A stretch of 64,000 bases of DNA. Source: Paralithodes platypus (lineage: Eukaryota; Arthropoda; Malacostraca; Decapoda; Lithodidae). The DNA lies in assembly GCA_032716605.1 (NCBI GenBank), contig CM064492.1, positions 54,978,364 to 55,042,363 on the forward strand. The letters are read 5' to 3'. Each line of letters opens with the position of its first letter. Positions within the stretch are counted from its first letter, which is position 1. The notes under the pieces were generated by a model. The model saw only the letters and a program-made list of their open reading frames with translations. It was not told the origin of the DNA and ran no database searches. This document shows positions 42,148 through 53,279 of the stretch, piece by piece. A program made the translations under genes and the position numbers.

Positions 42148-43965
42148 GATTATTATTATTATTATTATTGCAGTATATGAGATGCCGAAGTCTCCAACCA
42201 GGGTGCAAAAACACCATCAAGATCAATCTACACAAAACACCCGGAGGCACTGGAGAGAGACTACGGCAACTTAGGAAAAAATAAAAACATATGCTGTATA
42301 CTGTACTGTACATATACACATATTAAACATAGATAACATATTATGCAGTGGAGGATATCAAGCAAAAATATAATACAATAAAATAGAATAAAATAAGTTT
42401 AAAATTTTGAATTAATGCTGCAAAAAAACATTAACTCTAGACTTAAAAATGGAGATATTAGCTGAATTGACTAGCTCATTTGGCAACTTATTCCACAAGT
42501 CAACCATGGCCGGCACAAAACACCGTGAAAACTGTGTAGTAGACAAATTAACACGGCTCATGGCAAGATCATTAAGATTGCTTGTGAATCTAGTTGCACA
42601 AGCCCGGACATAGGGCCCAGGCAGAACCCCATGTAAGGGATGCTGAGGGTTGTTAAAAACTTTAAATAAAAGACTAAGGGCACCAACTTTACGTCGATGA
42701 CACAGATCAAGAGACAAATGAGGTAGAATAAAACTGATGGAATTTAGCGACCTGTCAAGCAACTTGAGATGGCAGTCAGCTGCTGACAACCAGACAGGTG
42801 AGCAGTACTCGAAATGTGGCAAAATAAAAGCATAAAAAGACTTGATAACTGTGGCGTCACAAGCAAATGTTTTATAAACCTTGTGAAGCAGACCAATTTT
42901 TTGGGAAATGGAAGAGGAGAAAGAACGAATATGCTTTTCAAAAGTAAGTTTGGGATCAAGAGTAACTCCTAACAAACGCAGAGTATCCACATTCTCAATT
43001 TGCTCGCCTTACTTGTAGATAAGGATGGGGAGGATCCAAGGTACGAGATCTGCTGATGATAATGGAGTGTGTTTTACTAGCATTAAGTTTCATGCCCCAA
43101 AGTTCACACCATGATGTAATTTTGGCTAAATCCCTATTCAGAGCAGTATCAATTACGTGTCGATCTATTGGTGATGCAATTGACGCATATAAAGTTGTAT
43201 CATCAGCATAGGAGATTAGTTTATTTTCAAGCTCGGAACACAGGTCAGCAGTAAAAATAATAAAAAGCAAAGGCCCAAGGACACTTCCTTGTGGAACACC
43301 AGAAACAACAGTAACAGAAGGGGAATGACACCCATCAATGACCACAGACTGAAATCTTTTCGTCAAAAAATCTTCAAAGATCCTTAAAAAATTGCCACCA
43401 ATACCAATGAGCTATAACTTAAACAGAAGTGCTTTATGGTTGACTAAATCAAAAGCAGAACTAAAGTCAATAGCCACGACACGAGACTCATGTCCCTGGT
43501 CCAATGAAGATTGCAAGTCATGGGTGAGTGTCAGAAGTGCATCACATGTACCCAGTCCCTTACGAAAACCAAACTGTAAGTTTGGTATCAAATTATGACT
43601 ATTACAATAAGAGGAAAGGCATCTGGACAAAAGCCTCTCATAGAGCTTGGATAGGATAGGTGTAATGGAGATAGGGCGATAGTCATTAGGAGATGATGAG
43701 GCAGTATTTCCCTTTGATCTGAGTATGTTGTGTCCGATATGTTAATGCTGTGTACTAGAGAGTCATTGTTAGTGAAGACCAGGTCTAAGATATTGTTTTC
43801 CCGTGTGGGTTCAGCAATATGCTGGGTAAGACTAAAAAAATCGCAAAGTTCAAAAAGCTCTCTCGTATTTGTATTTACTTCTCCGGTGTTATTTGCCACT
43901 ACCTGGTTTTCTAGTTGTCTCCATTTAATGTTATCGAAAGCGCGACGTTTAGAGAAAAGTTAGGC
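42148..43965 (-). mobile_element. Jockey/CR1-group LINE, 5' truncated, (AAT)n tail
   Basis: The 3' end is marked by about seven ATT triplets on the plus strand. Upstream is a 3' untranslated part (to 42411), then broken RT frames. It is a distinct family from the CR1-like element next to it. Confidence 0.65.
42412..43899 (-). pseudogene. LINE reverse transcriptase in at least four broken frames
   Basis: In sense order: an endonuclease end (NNILDLVFTNNDSLV, 43780-43830), RT pieces LQFGFRKGLGTCDALLTL and VVAIDFSSAFDLVNHKALL (43415-43570), SGVPQGSVLGPLLF with catalytic LISYADDTTLYAS (43190-43330), and the C-terminal region LRLLGVTLDPKLTFEKH to FNNPQHPLHG and LWNKLPNELV. Separate frames show indels between 42990 and 43640; the segment between the endonuclease end and GFRKG is mostly deleted. 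Confidence 0.78.
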
Positions 43966-44452
43966 TATCAGCAAGAAAATTTGTGACAAATAGAATCAAC
44001 GATTAATCAACAAGATGATAAGAATGGAAAGTTAGAATTAAGAATATTGAATTTCGGAGCTTGGAAAAGCACTGAAGGAAAATAGGCAAAGGCCTATTCC
44101 TAAAACTGGCGACCGCTAGACAAAACTAACGAAGCCTAAAAAAATGAAATAGAGGCATTCTAACTAACCTGGCTTACATAACATAATGTAATAATATAAT
44201 GAGGAAAAAGATAGAAATACAGTAAATAATAATAATATAAATATAATGATAATGGTTGTATCATGTGGTGCGTCCCGCGGAAGTCGTCAGCTCTCTGGAA
44301 ATGTTCAATACAAAATACATATCTATGATGCCTCCTTACTATAAAGTAACCTATACTTCCCAGAAGAGGCAGCAGGAAACGTCCGTAGATGAAAAGTAGC
44401 ACATCCAGAGAGAACAAAACTAGCACAACCTCCCACGCGGGACGCGACCACA
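43966..44452 (-). other. DIRS-B leader remnant, no gene
   Basis: AT-rich sequence between the last LINE and the left ITR. No conserved frame was found. Its assignment to DIRS-B follows from position only. Confidence 0.4.
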
Positions 44453-44769
44453 CGAAGGACGTATAAACCCAGCGTGACCAGCTGGGGGACGCGTGCAAGG
44501 GAAGGACTGTATAACGGCGTGCTAGTTGATTTAGTAATACAACATTCATAGTTTCTAATCTTTTACTCATAAAAAATTTCTTTCTTTTTCTAATGGTTAC
44601 CTTTTTTAATGACGTTCCCTAGGAACTAAGTAAAGGGTTTCACCCTAGGATGTACTTTTTATATATTTGGGTCGCGTTATGCTTTCTCCGGGACCCTCAC
44701 GGGGGTCTCCGGGGAGCCCTTATATATATAAGGCTCTCACGTCATTGACGGAGAGAACCATTACTAAAT
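44453..44769 (-). repeat. DIRS-B left ITR
   Basis: Inverted copy of 24170-24500: GACGTATAAACCCAGCGTGA, ACCCTAGGATGTAC, GGGTCGCGTTATGC, then CTCACGTCATTGACGGAGAG and the outer end CCATTACTAAAT. Confidence 0.85.
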
Positions 44770-44925
44770 ATAGATTTTTAATTACTAGACACGTGTGGGG
44801 GATGATCGATTAGCAGTTATGCCACTGCATCGTCAGTAATAAGCACACTTCGTTAGATACTCCGTGATCTTCCCCAAATATAAGGTTTTCCTGATCCCAC
44901 CCCAAGGGGTGGGGTCAAACCCGTA
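44770..44925 (+). repeat. DIRS-C right ITR, outer end
   Basis: After DIRS-B, element C resumes and ends with GTTAGATACTCCGTGA, AAGGTTTTCCTGAT, the CCCACCCC/GGGGTGGG hairpin and GTCAAACCCGTA. Each part is predicted by the C ICR at 20969. Confidence 0.75.
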
Positions 44926-45139
44926 TTTTGACAGTACAGGTTTGATCCGCCGACGCTCTACTGACTTTGCCACGGCTTGTATAGAGTTACTGATGATTAT
45001 AAACTTTAATTTTTTTTTTTTTTTATGAAAGATAGAAAGAATAAAGGAAAAATAATAAAGGAAAATGTGTGCGCTCGTGAAACCACTTGGAGAATTGGCA
45101 GACATTACAAATATAATACCAGCATGTTAATTATTATTA

Positions 45140-45735
45140 TTTAAGTATCTAGGTAGTGTGTTGAGTAAAGATGGGACTATGGATGAAGAAGTGCGGGAGA
45201 GGGTGCAACAGGGGAAGAGGGTTGTAGGAATGCTGAAAGCAGTAACAAGAAATAGGGTGGTCAGTCTGGAAGTGAAGACGTCCTTGCATGACAGTGTGGT
45301 AATCCCGACAGTGACTTACGAAAGCGAAGCATGGACGTTGGTGGAGAGACTCGGACCAAGAGTGAGAGGGGTGGAAATGAGTTACTTGAGAAGTGTGTGC
45401 GGAGTTACAGGGAGGGATAGACAGACGAATGAGGAAGTAAGAAGGTGTGGTGTGGAGGTAGATGTGCTGGAAAGTATGAAAAGGTACACCTTGAGATGGT
45501 TCAGCCATATGGAACGTATGGAAAGCGAGAGAATGACTAAGAGGGTGTACGAGAGCGAGGTGGAAGGACAGAGAGGAAGAGGTAAACCGAAAGAGAGGTG
45601 GAAGGATGGAGTGAAGAAGTATTTGGATGAAGGCGGTGCTGGTTGGGAGGAGGGGCGTCGACTGACTGGGGACAGAAGTGCATGGGGGCGTTTCGTTCGT
45701 GGCCACCCCTTCGGGAATCACGGCGTCAGGCAATA
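45140..45735 (+). pseudogene. RTE-like LINE copy 3, short 3' fragment
   Basis: Starts at FKYLGSVLSKDG and runs open to NHGVRQ and its stop, followed by TAGATAGATA. It has visibly more amino-acid changes against copies 1 and 2 (for example VGMLKAVTR, RVRGVEMSY) and is an older or different subfamily member. RT catalytic residues are absent. Inserted at an ATT-rich site, so no clear duplication. Confidence 0.82.
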
Positions 45736-45769
45736 GATAGATATTATTATTATAATTATTACTATTATT

Positions 45770-46366
45770 AGAGTGTCTAGATAATAAAACTCACAATGGT
45801 ATTGTTTATTGCCTACTTGGATTCTGTGACTGAGATTTAACTCAGATTTACACAAACGCTATTTCCCGCAACGTTTTTCCACAACTCTGATTTGACAGTT
45901 TCAGAAATATACTTTTTTAATATTTCTAGCATACTGGTATATAATCACTCACTTCATCCTAGTTTCTGTTATCAGTGAAACAGTTTCAAAATGTTTCCAG
46001 AATAAAGTTGCTGGTAAAAAGTTGCCAGAAAACCCTTGTGTAAATCCGCCTTACCCACCACTGAAAATGCACATGTGACTCAGACTTAACCTTTTCAGTT
46101 ACATAACATATTGTTTTACTTTATTAATGCTACTGCCTGATTATTTTACTTGACTCAGGAAGGATGTCTAATCATAGACAAATGCAAGGTTACCTATTGT
46201 CTCAATTAATCCTCTAGCTCTGACTGGCTCTTCCTAAATTAAATCAAATAATCTGGAACTAGCTAGTAAAAGCAAAATTTGGTGTCATTTGATTGAGTAA
46301 GTTATTGGTAATTTTATTCTACTTGTGTGCTGTGTATAAACTGATCTGTCTATTGTTTTCTACCAG
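45770..46366. other. Candidate host intron or intergenic sequence
   Basis: AT-rich, with no repeats recognised and no long frames. It ends in a pyrimidine-rich tract and TACCAG immediately before the candidate exon. Confidence 0.4.
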
Positions 46367-46505
46367 AGGGTGGATATCTTGCACCGATATGTACGAGATG
46401 CTAAGAAATATGGATCCGCCGTTGGGGTTTGGGAACAAGTGCCCCTATCGCCTCGCATACAAAAAACTCATCAGAATGAACATGCCATTAAATTCAGAAG
46501 GGAAG
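46367..46505 (+). CDS. Candidate host internal exon, unknown protein
   Basis: A 139-base stretch between a pyrimidine-rich acceptor (TGTCTATTGTTTTCTACCAG) and a GTAAG donor. One frame is fully open with balanced composition: it begins RVDILHRYVRDAKKYGS, continues GVWEQVPLSPRIQKTH and ends AIKFRRE, with one base left over, so the donor is in phase 1. It does not match the transposon proteins in this window, and I do not recognise the family. Several Tyr, His and Trp residues and charged clusters suggest a real soluble protein. A chance open exon-sized block is possible. Confidence 0.5.
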
Positions 46506-46578
46506 GTAAGAACATCAAAGTACAGTAGTGGTAAATATACTTTTGCATTATTATTATTTTATTGGAAAGTTTAGATTT

Positions 46579-46750
46579 ATTTATTGTTGGCTCCTTAAGT
46601 CAATGACGTAAGAGCCTATGATAATATGGCCTCGTTCTGGGCTCCTCAGAGCCCGGGTTAACCTCGATTACGGCGGTCGAGAACCAAGATCATCTTAGGG
46701 GGTACCCCTTAATCATTCCTAAGGTACGTCATTGAGACGGAGCCACTGAA
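46579..46750 (+). repeat. Putative DIRS-D left ITR
   Basis: Contains GTCAATGACGTAAGAGCC and later TACGTCATTGAGACGGAGCC, with GGCTCCTCAGAGCCC and GGGGTACCCC palindromes between them. Its similarity to DIRS-B is in the terminal 60 bases only. Confidence 0.5.
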
Positions 46751-47914
46751 AAGTAGGAAATAAAAAAGAAAAGAATTAACACAGTTTGAACACAGCACCT
46801 CAGCGCATTCTGATCTTCCTCTGCTTCCCATGAGCCTGACTCATACCTCCTCCTGCCCAGGAGCGGCCTCTCTCGACCGACGACCAACAGGAAACCACAC
46901 AAATCCCTTGCTCCCTTTTTCAGTTTCCATAGCCCCTCTCAAACGCATCAGCTCTTAGTCCATAGTGAGTCTAATTGCATAGTGAGTTGTTTATGCGTTT
47001 GGGAATGTATTTTTCGTAATTGTATTTCACTTGTAACCTGAATAAGCAAGGACTTAGTTTTCCAGGCTGGTCGACGTTCGTGTATTCAGGACCACTTTGC
47101 TTCAACTAAATATACGAGCCTTGGCTCTTTAGCTGCAGTTTCCCTTTTTTATGTGAAAGGGTGTATTAACATTGTAACTAATATTTATTTCCTCGAGTGT
47201 TGAGTGCTATGTTAGTGTCAAATTCATAGAATTTTATCCCTTTGCTTGTACTCCCCATAGTTGTGCCCAGGCCAGGGGTTACTTTCATATCCAATCACTG
47301 CTAAGTTACTCATTAATTTATCACATACTGTATTGTAGAAAATAGATGGTTCTTCCCATATCAACTGCAATACCTTCAGTACCTACCATCAAAACCTTCT
47401 ATGAGATGGTGGAATTCTTAATGTCTCACATTATTCAATCAAGAGTGCTTCTTCATACAGTATTTGCCTTCAAGACAGATATATGCTTTATTTTCAGTGT
47501 TAAACACCAAATATTTATAGCTGATAACATAATTTTGTGATGTAAAATACATATACAAACTTTTATAGTAGCCTGTTTCACTACTTTTAGGCACTCGTAT
47601 TTATTTTTCCAAAGGGTACCAATTAGGCCTACAACAAGTAGCCAGAGTACTCGAAATAATACATTGATTGAATTTATCTCACTGACCTACAAAGATATAA
47701 TAATTAAAAAAAAATATATATTTATATCTCACTGACTTACAAAGATATACAAAATTTACAAAACATGTTTATATCTCACTGACTTACAAAGATATGAGAA
47801 CTTTAAAAACATGTACAAGTTACATAACGGATCGCCAAATAACACTTGTGGCCGAGTAGGCCTAACCTTACGAGTGCAAAGTCTGGGCCCTTTTCGAAAA
47901 TTCTCAAGCCCCCG
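46751..47914. other. Leader or intronic sequence, no gene seen
   Basis: No coding frame I would defend. Three copies of TATCTCACTGAC(C/T)TACAAAGATAT lie at 47678-47795. Confidence 0.5.
47675..47800. repeat. Three tandem units containing CTCACTGACTTACAAAGATA
   Basis: Three imperfect units with a spacing of roughly 45-55 bases, separated by A-rich or ATGTTTATA sequence. Confidence 0.8.
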
Positions 47915-48169
47915 GGTACCCTAGACCTTATCTAGCCCTAGGTACCAATACTGCCGGTAAATAACAGTTCCGGTCACCAATAGGCTACGACCGGTCACTC
48001 TGGAGACTGTTAAAAAACTAAAGACAACCCCGAGTACTAATAGGCCATAGCCGTGGTACTCTGGAGGCTGTTACGACGATGACAAACTCCGGTACCAAGA
48101 CAAGTCCGCCGGAAACCAGGCTCAGACACCAGTAGGCCATTTACCGGCCACTCTAGGCCTTACCTAGAC

Positions 48170-48519
48170 TATAGGTTTGACTCCTGTAAGGAGATAAAGA
48201 AAACCTAATATTTAGTAGTGGCCCCGTAATCATTGACGAACATGCCTATTACATAAGGCATCCTCTTCAAACACTAATCCGCCGTAGTTTGAATCTACCG
48301 TGCAGAGCATTTAAAAACTGAGGAGCCTTCATCATGAGCGCACGCGACCTCACTCATGGTTTCAGTCATTATGAATTGGGTTCTCACTACGAAAAAACTT
48401 CGTAAAAAATAAAAACAAAAAGAAAATAAGAATAACTATCCAATAAGCTTTCCATCATATCGTGGATGTACTTGTGTGGATCTTTGACCAGACGCTGATT
48501 CAGGCGTCATTCTTCCTTC
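48170..48519 (-). repeat. DIRS-A3 right ITR
   Basis: Same as the A1 right ITR (3335-3684) in inverse orientation, with the terminal hairpin and TATAGGTTTGAC outer end. Confidence 0.88.
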
Positions 48520-48593
48520 ACTGACATATCAAGTAAACCAAAATCCTTAATACATCAACGAATGGGAAGGGGATGGTCGGGAGGGCCCCAGTC

Positions 48594-48689
48594 GTCAATG
48601 ATTACGGGGCCACTACTAAATATTAGGTTTTCTTTATCTCCTTACAGGAGTCAAACCTATAATTTATTAGTGGCCCCTCCATCATTGAC
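48594..48689 (-). repeat. DIRS-A3 ICR
   Basis: Equals the A1 ICR: GTCAATGATTACGG to CATCATTGAC on the plus strand. It spans the right-plus-left end junction sequence. Confidence 0.85.
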
Positions 48690-49300
48690 GAACATGCCTG
48701 ATTTCTAAGACTGGAGGGGGACATTCGTAATCATATCATAACTCTAGAAAAGCAGATAATAAAACAAACCACATAGTATTCTTACTTTGAAAATATATTT
48801 AATACGGCGCAGCCCATATATATAAGAAAGGGGTTCAGGCAGGTGCGTGCTTCAAAGAAGCCTGCTTGACAAAAAAGGGTAACTCTGAAGATTCTGTGAA
48901 CAGATCTGTAGTTACAAAGGCACCCCACTCAACGAGTGGTGACAAAAATAACGGGGCCACTACTAAATATTAGGTTTTCTTTATCTCCTTACAGGAGTCA
49001 AACCTATAATTTATTAGTGGCCCCTCCATCATTGACGAACATGCCTGATTTCTAAGACTGGAGGGGGACATTCGTAATCATATCATAACTCTAGAAAAGC
49101 AGATAATAAAAACAACCACATAGTATTCTTACTTTGAAAATATATTTAATACGGCGCAGCCCATATATATACAAGAAAGGGGTTCAGGCAGGTGCGTGCT
49201 TCAAAGAAGCCTGCTTGACAAAAAAGGGTAACTCTGAAGATTCTGTGAACAGATCTGTAGTTACAAAGGCACCCCACTCAACGAGTGGTGACAAAAATAA
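48604..49300 (-). repeat. Tandem duplication of ICR plus 3' untranslated sequence in A3
   Basis: ACGGGGCCACTACTAAAT starts at 48604 and again at 48951. The two units are almost identical over 347 bases and include a second, slightly shortened ICR. A1 and A2 have one copy, so the duplication is specific to A3 and recent. Confidence 0.88.
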
Positions 49301-49579
49301 CAAGTTATAAGTTTACAAGTGCACATAATAAACCCCAAAATAATCGTGGAGATAATTTGCAAAAGATCTTCACTGTTTAATATTAAATTGCTTTCGCAGC
49401 TAAAACTACTATAACAACCCCGTTGTTTTGTACTAACATTGTACTAGCACAATTTCTCGCAGAGAAATGTTCATATCACATTAACCATAAATTGTATCAC
49501 AGCTCTCACACTCCGGCGGGGTCTAGGGTGTCCTATGTTAACTGACTGCACCCCCCCCCCCCCTCCTTTTCTTGAAAGT

Positions 49580-52500
49580 TGTTGTTGTTGTTGTTGTTCC
49601 CTAAGCTGCCTGGCCGAACAGCCCCGAGTCCCTGAGAAAGGCCATGGCCACGATCGGGCTTTCCCACAGAGCTCTCATTGAGTGTAGATTGTGTTGTTGG
49701 CGTAAGTGGTTGTGTGAAATGCAGTCTTCTATGATGTGTTTAATGGTATGGGGTGCTGTGTTACATCCCGGGTAGGTGTCGACAACGGAGTCATCCAGTC
49801 TCTTCTGATAGCTCAGGAGAGCTGGATGGTGTCCGCATCTCAGCCTGGCCAGGTGGACTCTGTCCTCGCGAGGAAGGGAGGATTCGGAAGGATGGATTTC
49901 GGGAGGTCGTGCATGCAGCTGCGTGTTGTCTGTGAGTGAGTGGATGGATCGGTGAGAGATATGAGTATGGATGTGCTTCTGGAAGTTAGTTCGGGGTGGG
50001 CAGGGAGGGAGAGAGGACAATAATTGTGTGTGATACCGTGTGCTGGGTGTTGTTTTGATATTTCTTGGTGTCTGTGGGTGTGTTGCCATGTAGTTTAGTG
50101 GGTGGTCTTGGTTCGTGGAGGCTGCTGCCAGGAATTGAGTGCCTCTCATGTCCAGATGGTCTTTGACTTTGAGGATTTTGGTTTCTTGATGTAGGTGATC
50201 TGTGGGTGCAGTAGCTGTGCAGCCTGTAATGATCTTCAGGGCTTTGTTTTGAATAGTCTGTAAGGTCTTATGATGTGTTTCAGCTAGGTTAGAAGCCCAG
50301 GCTGGGCTTGCGTATTCCATCACCGATCTTATGCATTGTTTATATACTGTGGTGGTAGTTTCTTTGCTGTGTCCAAACCTTGTGCGAGCAAGTGACCTGA
50401 GGGCGCTAAGTCTGGGTGTCAGTTTCCTTTCAATGTTTGTGGTGTGCTGCCTGAATGTCATATGAGTATCATATGCCACTCCTAGGATTTTGGGTGTGTG
50501 TGTGCATGTGTTAGGGGTGCGTTGTTTATGGTGAGTTGAGGGATGTATTCGTGTTCTCCTGTCCAACTTGTGAGCAGGGTTGCGGTGGATTTGGCTGGGG
50601 CTAGATTAAGTCTGTTTGTAGTGCACCAGCCATGTAGTGTGTTGAGATAGGGTTGAAGGAGATCTGTTGCTCTTTTTGGGTCATGGTGTGTGCATGTGAG
50701 TGTTATGTCATCTGCATAGGAGGCTAAGTTTATTTGGGGCGTATTGGGTGTAGTTATATCGTGCATGTACAGATTGAAGAGTGCGGGCGATAGGACGGAT
50801 CCTTGTGGGACTCCGTTTGGAAAGTTTCTGATTTTAGATGACTGACCGGCAAAAGATACGTGTGCACATCTGCCTGCTAGGAAGTTGGCCAGCCACCGTT
50901 TTGTGTTGTTGTGCATGTTTGTGTTGTAGATTTTGTTTGTTAGGTTGTGGCGGGGGATGGCATCGAAGGCTTTACTAATGTCGAGTGTGGCTAATAGTGA
51001 TCTGTGTGGTGGTCTAGCTGAATTGATGCCGTCGAAAGCTCTTTGTGTAAGGTCTGTGAGAAGAGTGTTTGTGGAGTGCAGTGGCCTAAAGCCATGTCGT
51101 GCTGGAGCTAGGGGTAGGTCAGGTGTAATTAGTTGTAATACTAGGCATTCCATGACTTTGGAGGGGGAGCAAAGGAGTGTGATGGGGCGGTGCGAGGAGG
51201 GTAGCGTGGGGTCTTTGTTGGGTTTGGGGAATGTGATGATGATACCATGCTTCCAAATGTCTGGCATTGTGTTGTGTGAATAGCTGTAGTTTGATATGTT
51301 AGTGAGTGCTTGTATGCCTTGTGGTCTGAGGTGTATGTTGCTTATGTTGTCTAGGCCACAGGCGGGTGAGTGCTTGAGATTGTTGATGATATGCTTTGTC
51401 TGGTGATTGGTGAAGGGTGCATAGTCAGGGTCTGTGGGGAATTGTCTCTTACGTCGGATGACACGTCGGTCGTCTTTGTGAGGTTTTAGGTGGCTGACAT
51501 GTGAAAAGTGATTGATGAGAGTGTTTGCTTGTTGTTTACATGAAGGAGCAGAGTCTGTCGTTGTGATTGCAGCATGTGATTGTGCTGCGTTGCTGTTGGA
51601 AAGTGTGATGCTGTTTAGTGCTTTGTATAGTTTTTTGGGGTTTGTTTTGTGATCAAGTGTTTGTAGGAAGTTATTCCAATTTAGCCTTTGTTGTTCTTGT
51701 ATTTTGTTGTTAGTTTGGGTGTTGAGTGCTTGAATTTGTTGTGTGATGTCTTGTGTGTGGGGTGCTGGGGAGTGTTTCAGTATGTCGCGTTGTCTGATGA
51801 GGTTTTGAATTTCTGGTGTGAAGTTGGGGTTGTGTCTTTTTCTGTTACCTCTTGGAATGTGTTTCTTGTCAGCGTTTTGGATAGTTTTATTGAGTATGTG
51901 CACAGCATTGTTGATGTTAGTGATGGGTGTACTGTTTAGAGTTGTGAAGTGTTGTTCTGTCTCATTTGTGAATGCTTCCCAGTTAGCTCTTTTATAATTG
52001 GTGTATGTGTGTTTGTGGCTAGCTGGGGTGAGTCTGGTTTTGGTGGTGATAATGATCGGGAGGTGGTCAGAGCCTAAGGTTCTGACCACCCTCCAGGATG
52101 TTGTGGGGGCGAGTTCTGGGGAGCAAAAGGTGATGTCTGGAGATGATGGGTTATAGAGGGCTTGGTGAGGAATATGGGTATGTTGATGGATGTCGTTAAG
52201 GATGATGAGGTTATCGGTTTGGTTTTGTAGTACCAGCCCTCTGTCTGTGTCGGGGTTGTCGACAAACCAGGCCGACGTCTTGGCGTTGAAGTCACCACCC
52301 AGGATGATGTGTGGGGTGTGTGGGGTGTTTGTGATGTGTTGTAAGTGTGGTCTGTATTCATTTGGTACTGTAGGGGATGTTTGGGGAGGGATGTATGTGT
52401 TTATGATGGTTATGTTGGAGTTGTTGCCAGTGCGTATTTTAATTGACTGTATTTCTGTTGTGTTATCATTTGGGGGGAGGAGTGATTTGGTTTGTACACT

Positions 52501-53246
52501 GGTTACTATGTATGATATTTCTTTGTGTACCAGGGTGATGAGTCCACCGCCCCTGCCGACAGCCCGGTCTTGTCTGATGGTGGTGAAATTATGAAATGTG
52601 GGTGTTTTTTGTGTTGTGCGGAGTTTTGTTTCTTGTAAGATGGCAATGTGTATGTTGTGTTGTTTGATGAAGTGTGAGAGTTCGTGTTTCTTTGTGTTGA
52701 TGCCATCTATGTTCAGTTGAAGAATGTTAATGTTATGTGCACGATGTATGTTGGGTGCTGCTGCACGAGGATGGGATGGGGGTGGGGGGGGGGGGGGGGG
52801 GTGAGGGAGGGGCTGGGGGTTGGGATGGGTGAGGTGGGGGTGGGGATTGGGGAGCAGGAGATGGGGGTTGGAATGGATTAGGATGGGGTGTGGTGTGTTG
52901 AGTTGAGGATGTGGATGGAATGGGAAGGTTAGGTGGGTTAGGGAGGAGAGGTGGACGGGTTTTAGGGGGGGGAGTGGATGATATGGGAAGGTTAGGTGGG
53001 TTGGGGAGGAGAGGTGGACGGGTTTTAGGTGAGGGATTTACTGGGAGAGGGAGGGGCATGAGTAACAGATCCAGGTGTTTGTGTAGTGTTTCTTGGAGGC
53101 AAGTGTTGTGCAGGTGAAGTGGGTCCAGTTCCCGCATGAATTGCAGAGAACTGAACCCTTAGTATGGCGACTCGAAGTGATGGGTTTTGAGCAAGTTGGA
53201 CATATGTATGTGAACGTGGGTCCGGGGTTGCTCTCAATGTCTCCGG
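49580..53246 (-). mobile_element. 2A-LINE copy 2 inserted between YR stop and G-tract of A3
   Basis: Nine-base target duplication CTTGAAAGT (49571-49579 and 53247-53255) and an (AAC)n tail (GTT repeats on the plus strand). A1 shows the empty site (TTTATTTTCAAGGAAGG). 5' truncated exactly at the 2A-like motif, about 320 bases shorter at the 5' end than copy 1, but with a complete RT. Confidence 0.9.
49601..53246 (-). pseudogene. 2A-LINE polyprotein, nearly complete, frameshifted
   Basis: Starts at GDIESNPGP and the PHD-like cluster (CPTCSKP, CNSCGNW, HFTC), then a Pro-rich linker broken by a G/C run near 52785. The endonuclease (KLRTAQ-like start, GGDFNAK-equivalent, GSDHLPI at 52040) has a frame change near 52080. 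RT 50482-52089 is open, with CSPSKVMECLV, HGFRPLHSTNTLL, LATLDISKAFDAIPRH, NGVPQGSVLSPALF and catalytic NLASYADDITLTC (about 50700-50740). A final frameshift near 50500 separates the C-terminal part (ILGVAYDTHMTFRQH to FLRDSGLFGQAA). (AAC)n tail and motif order place it with CR1/L2/jockey-group LINEs, clade uncertain. Confidence 0.82.
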
Positions 53247-53279
53247 CTTGAAAGTAAACAAAAGTGACTGAAGGGCCAC

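Larger units (their letters stand above)
24144..44769 (-). mobile_element. DIRS family B, decayed, with many nested insertions
   Basis: Defined by right ITR (24144-24500), ICR (24555-24652), decayed YR and RT frames (25187-27910), a gag fragment (31485-31620), a long repetitive leader and a left ITR (44453-44769) that is inverted relative to the right one. The native parts are separated by an R2-like LINE, a SINE, two inverted-repeat elements and several LINEs. It lies inside DIRS-C. Confidence 0.8.
20969..44925 (+). mobile_element. DIRS family C, 3' end with ICR and right terminus, heavily interrupted
   Basis: Recognised from its ICR (20969-21070) and its right end (44858-44925). The ICR reverse complement gives GTTAGATACTCCGTGA...GTCAAACCCGTA, which matches the right end almost base for base. 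The right ITR between them is split by the 2A-LINE (21271-23995) and by the whole of DIRS-B (24144-44769). Coding parts and the left end are not identified in the window. Confidence 0.7.

Noticed and set aside
40451..42319. Single long LINE frame with a poly-Asn N-terminus
   Set aside because: The first 50 or so residues come from the ATT tail and 3' untranslated part of the neighbouring LINE. The real LINE sequence starts near 42147.
51688..51939. Hydrophobic small protein on the plus strand
   Set aside because: Antisense to the 2A-LINE open frame; the apparent hydrophobicity follows from the complement of an Asn/Thr/His-rich region.
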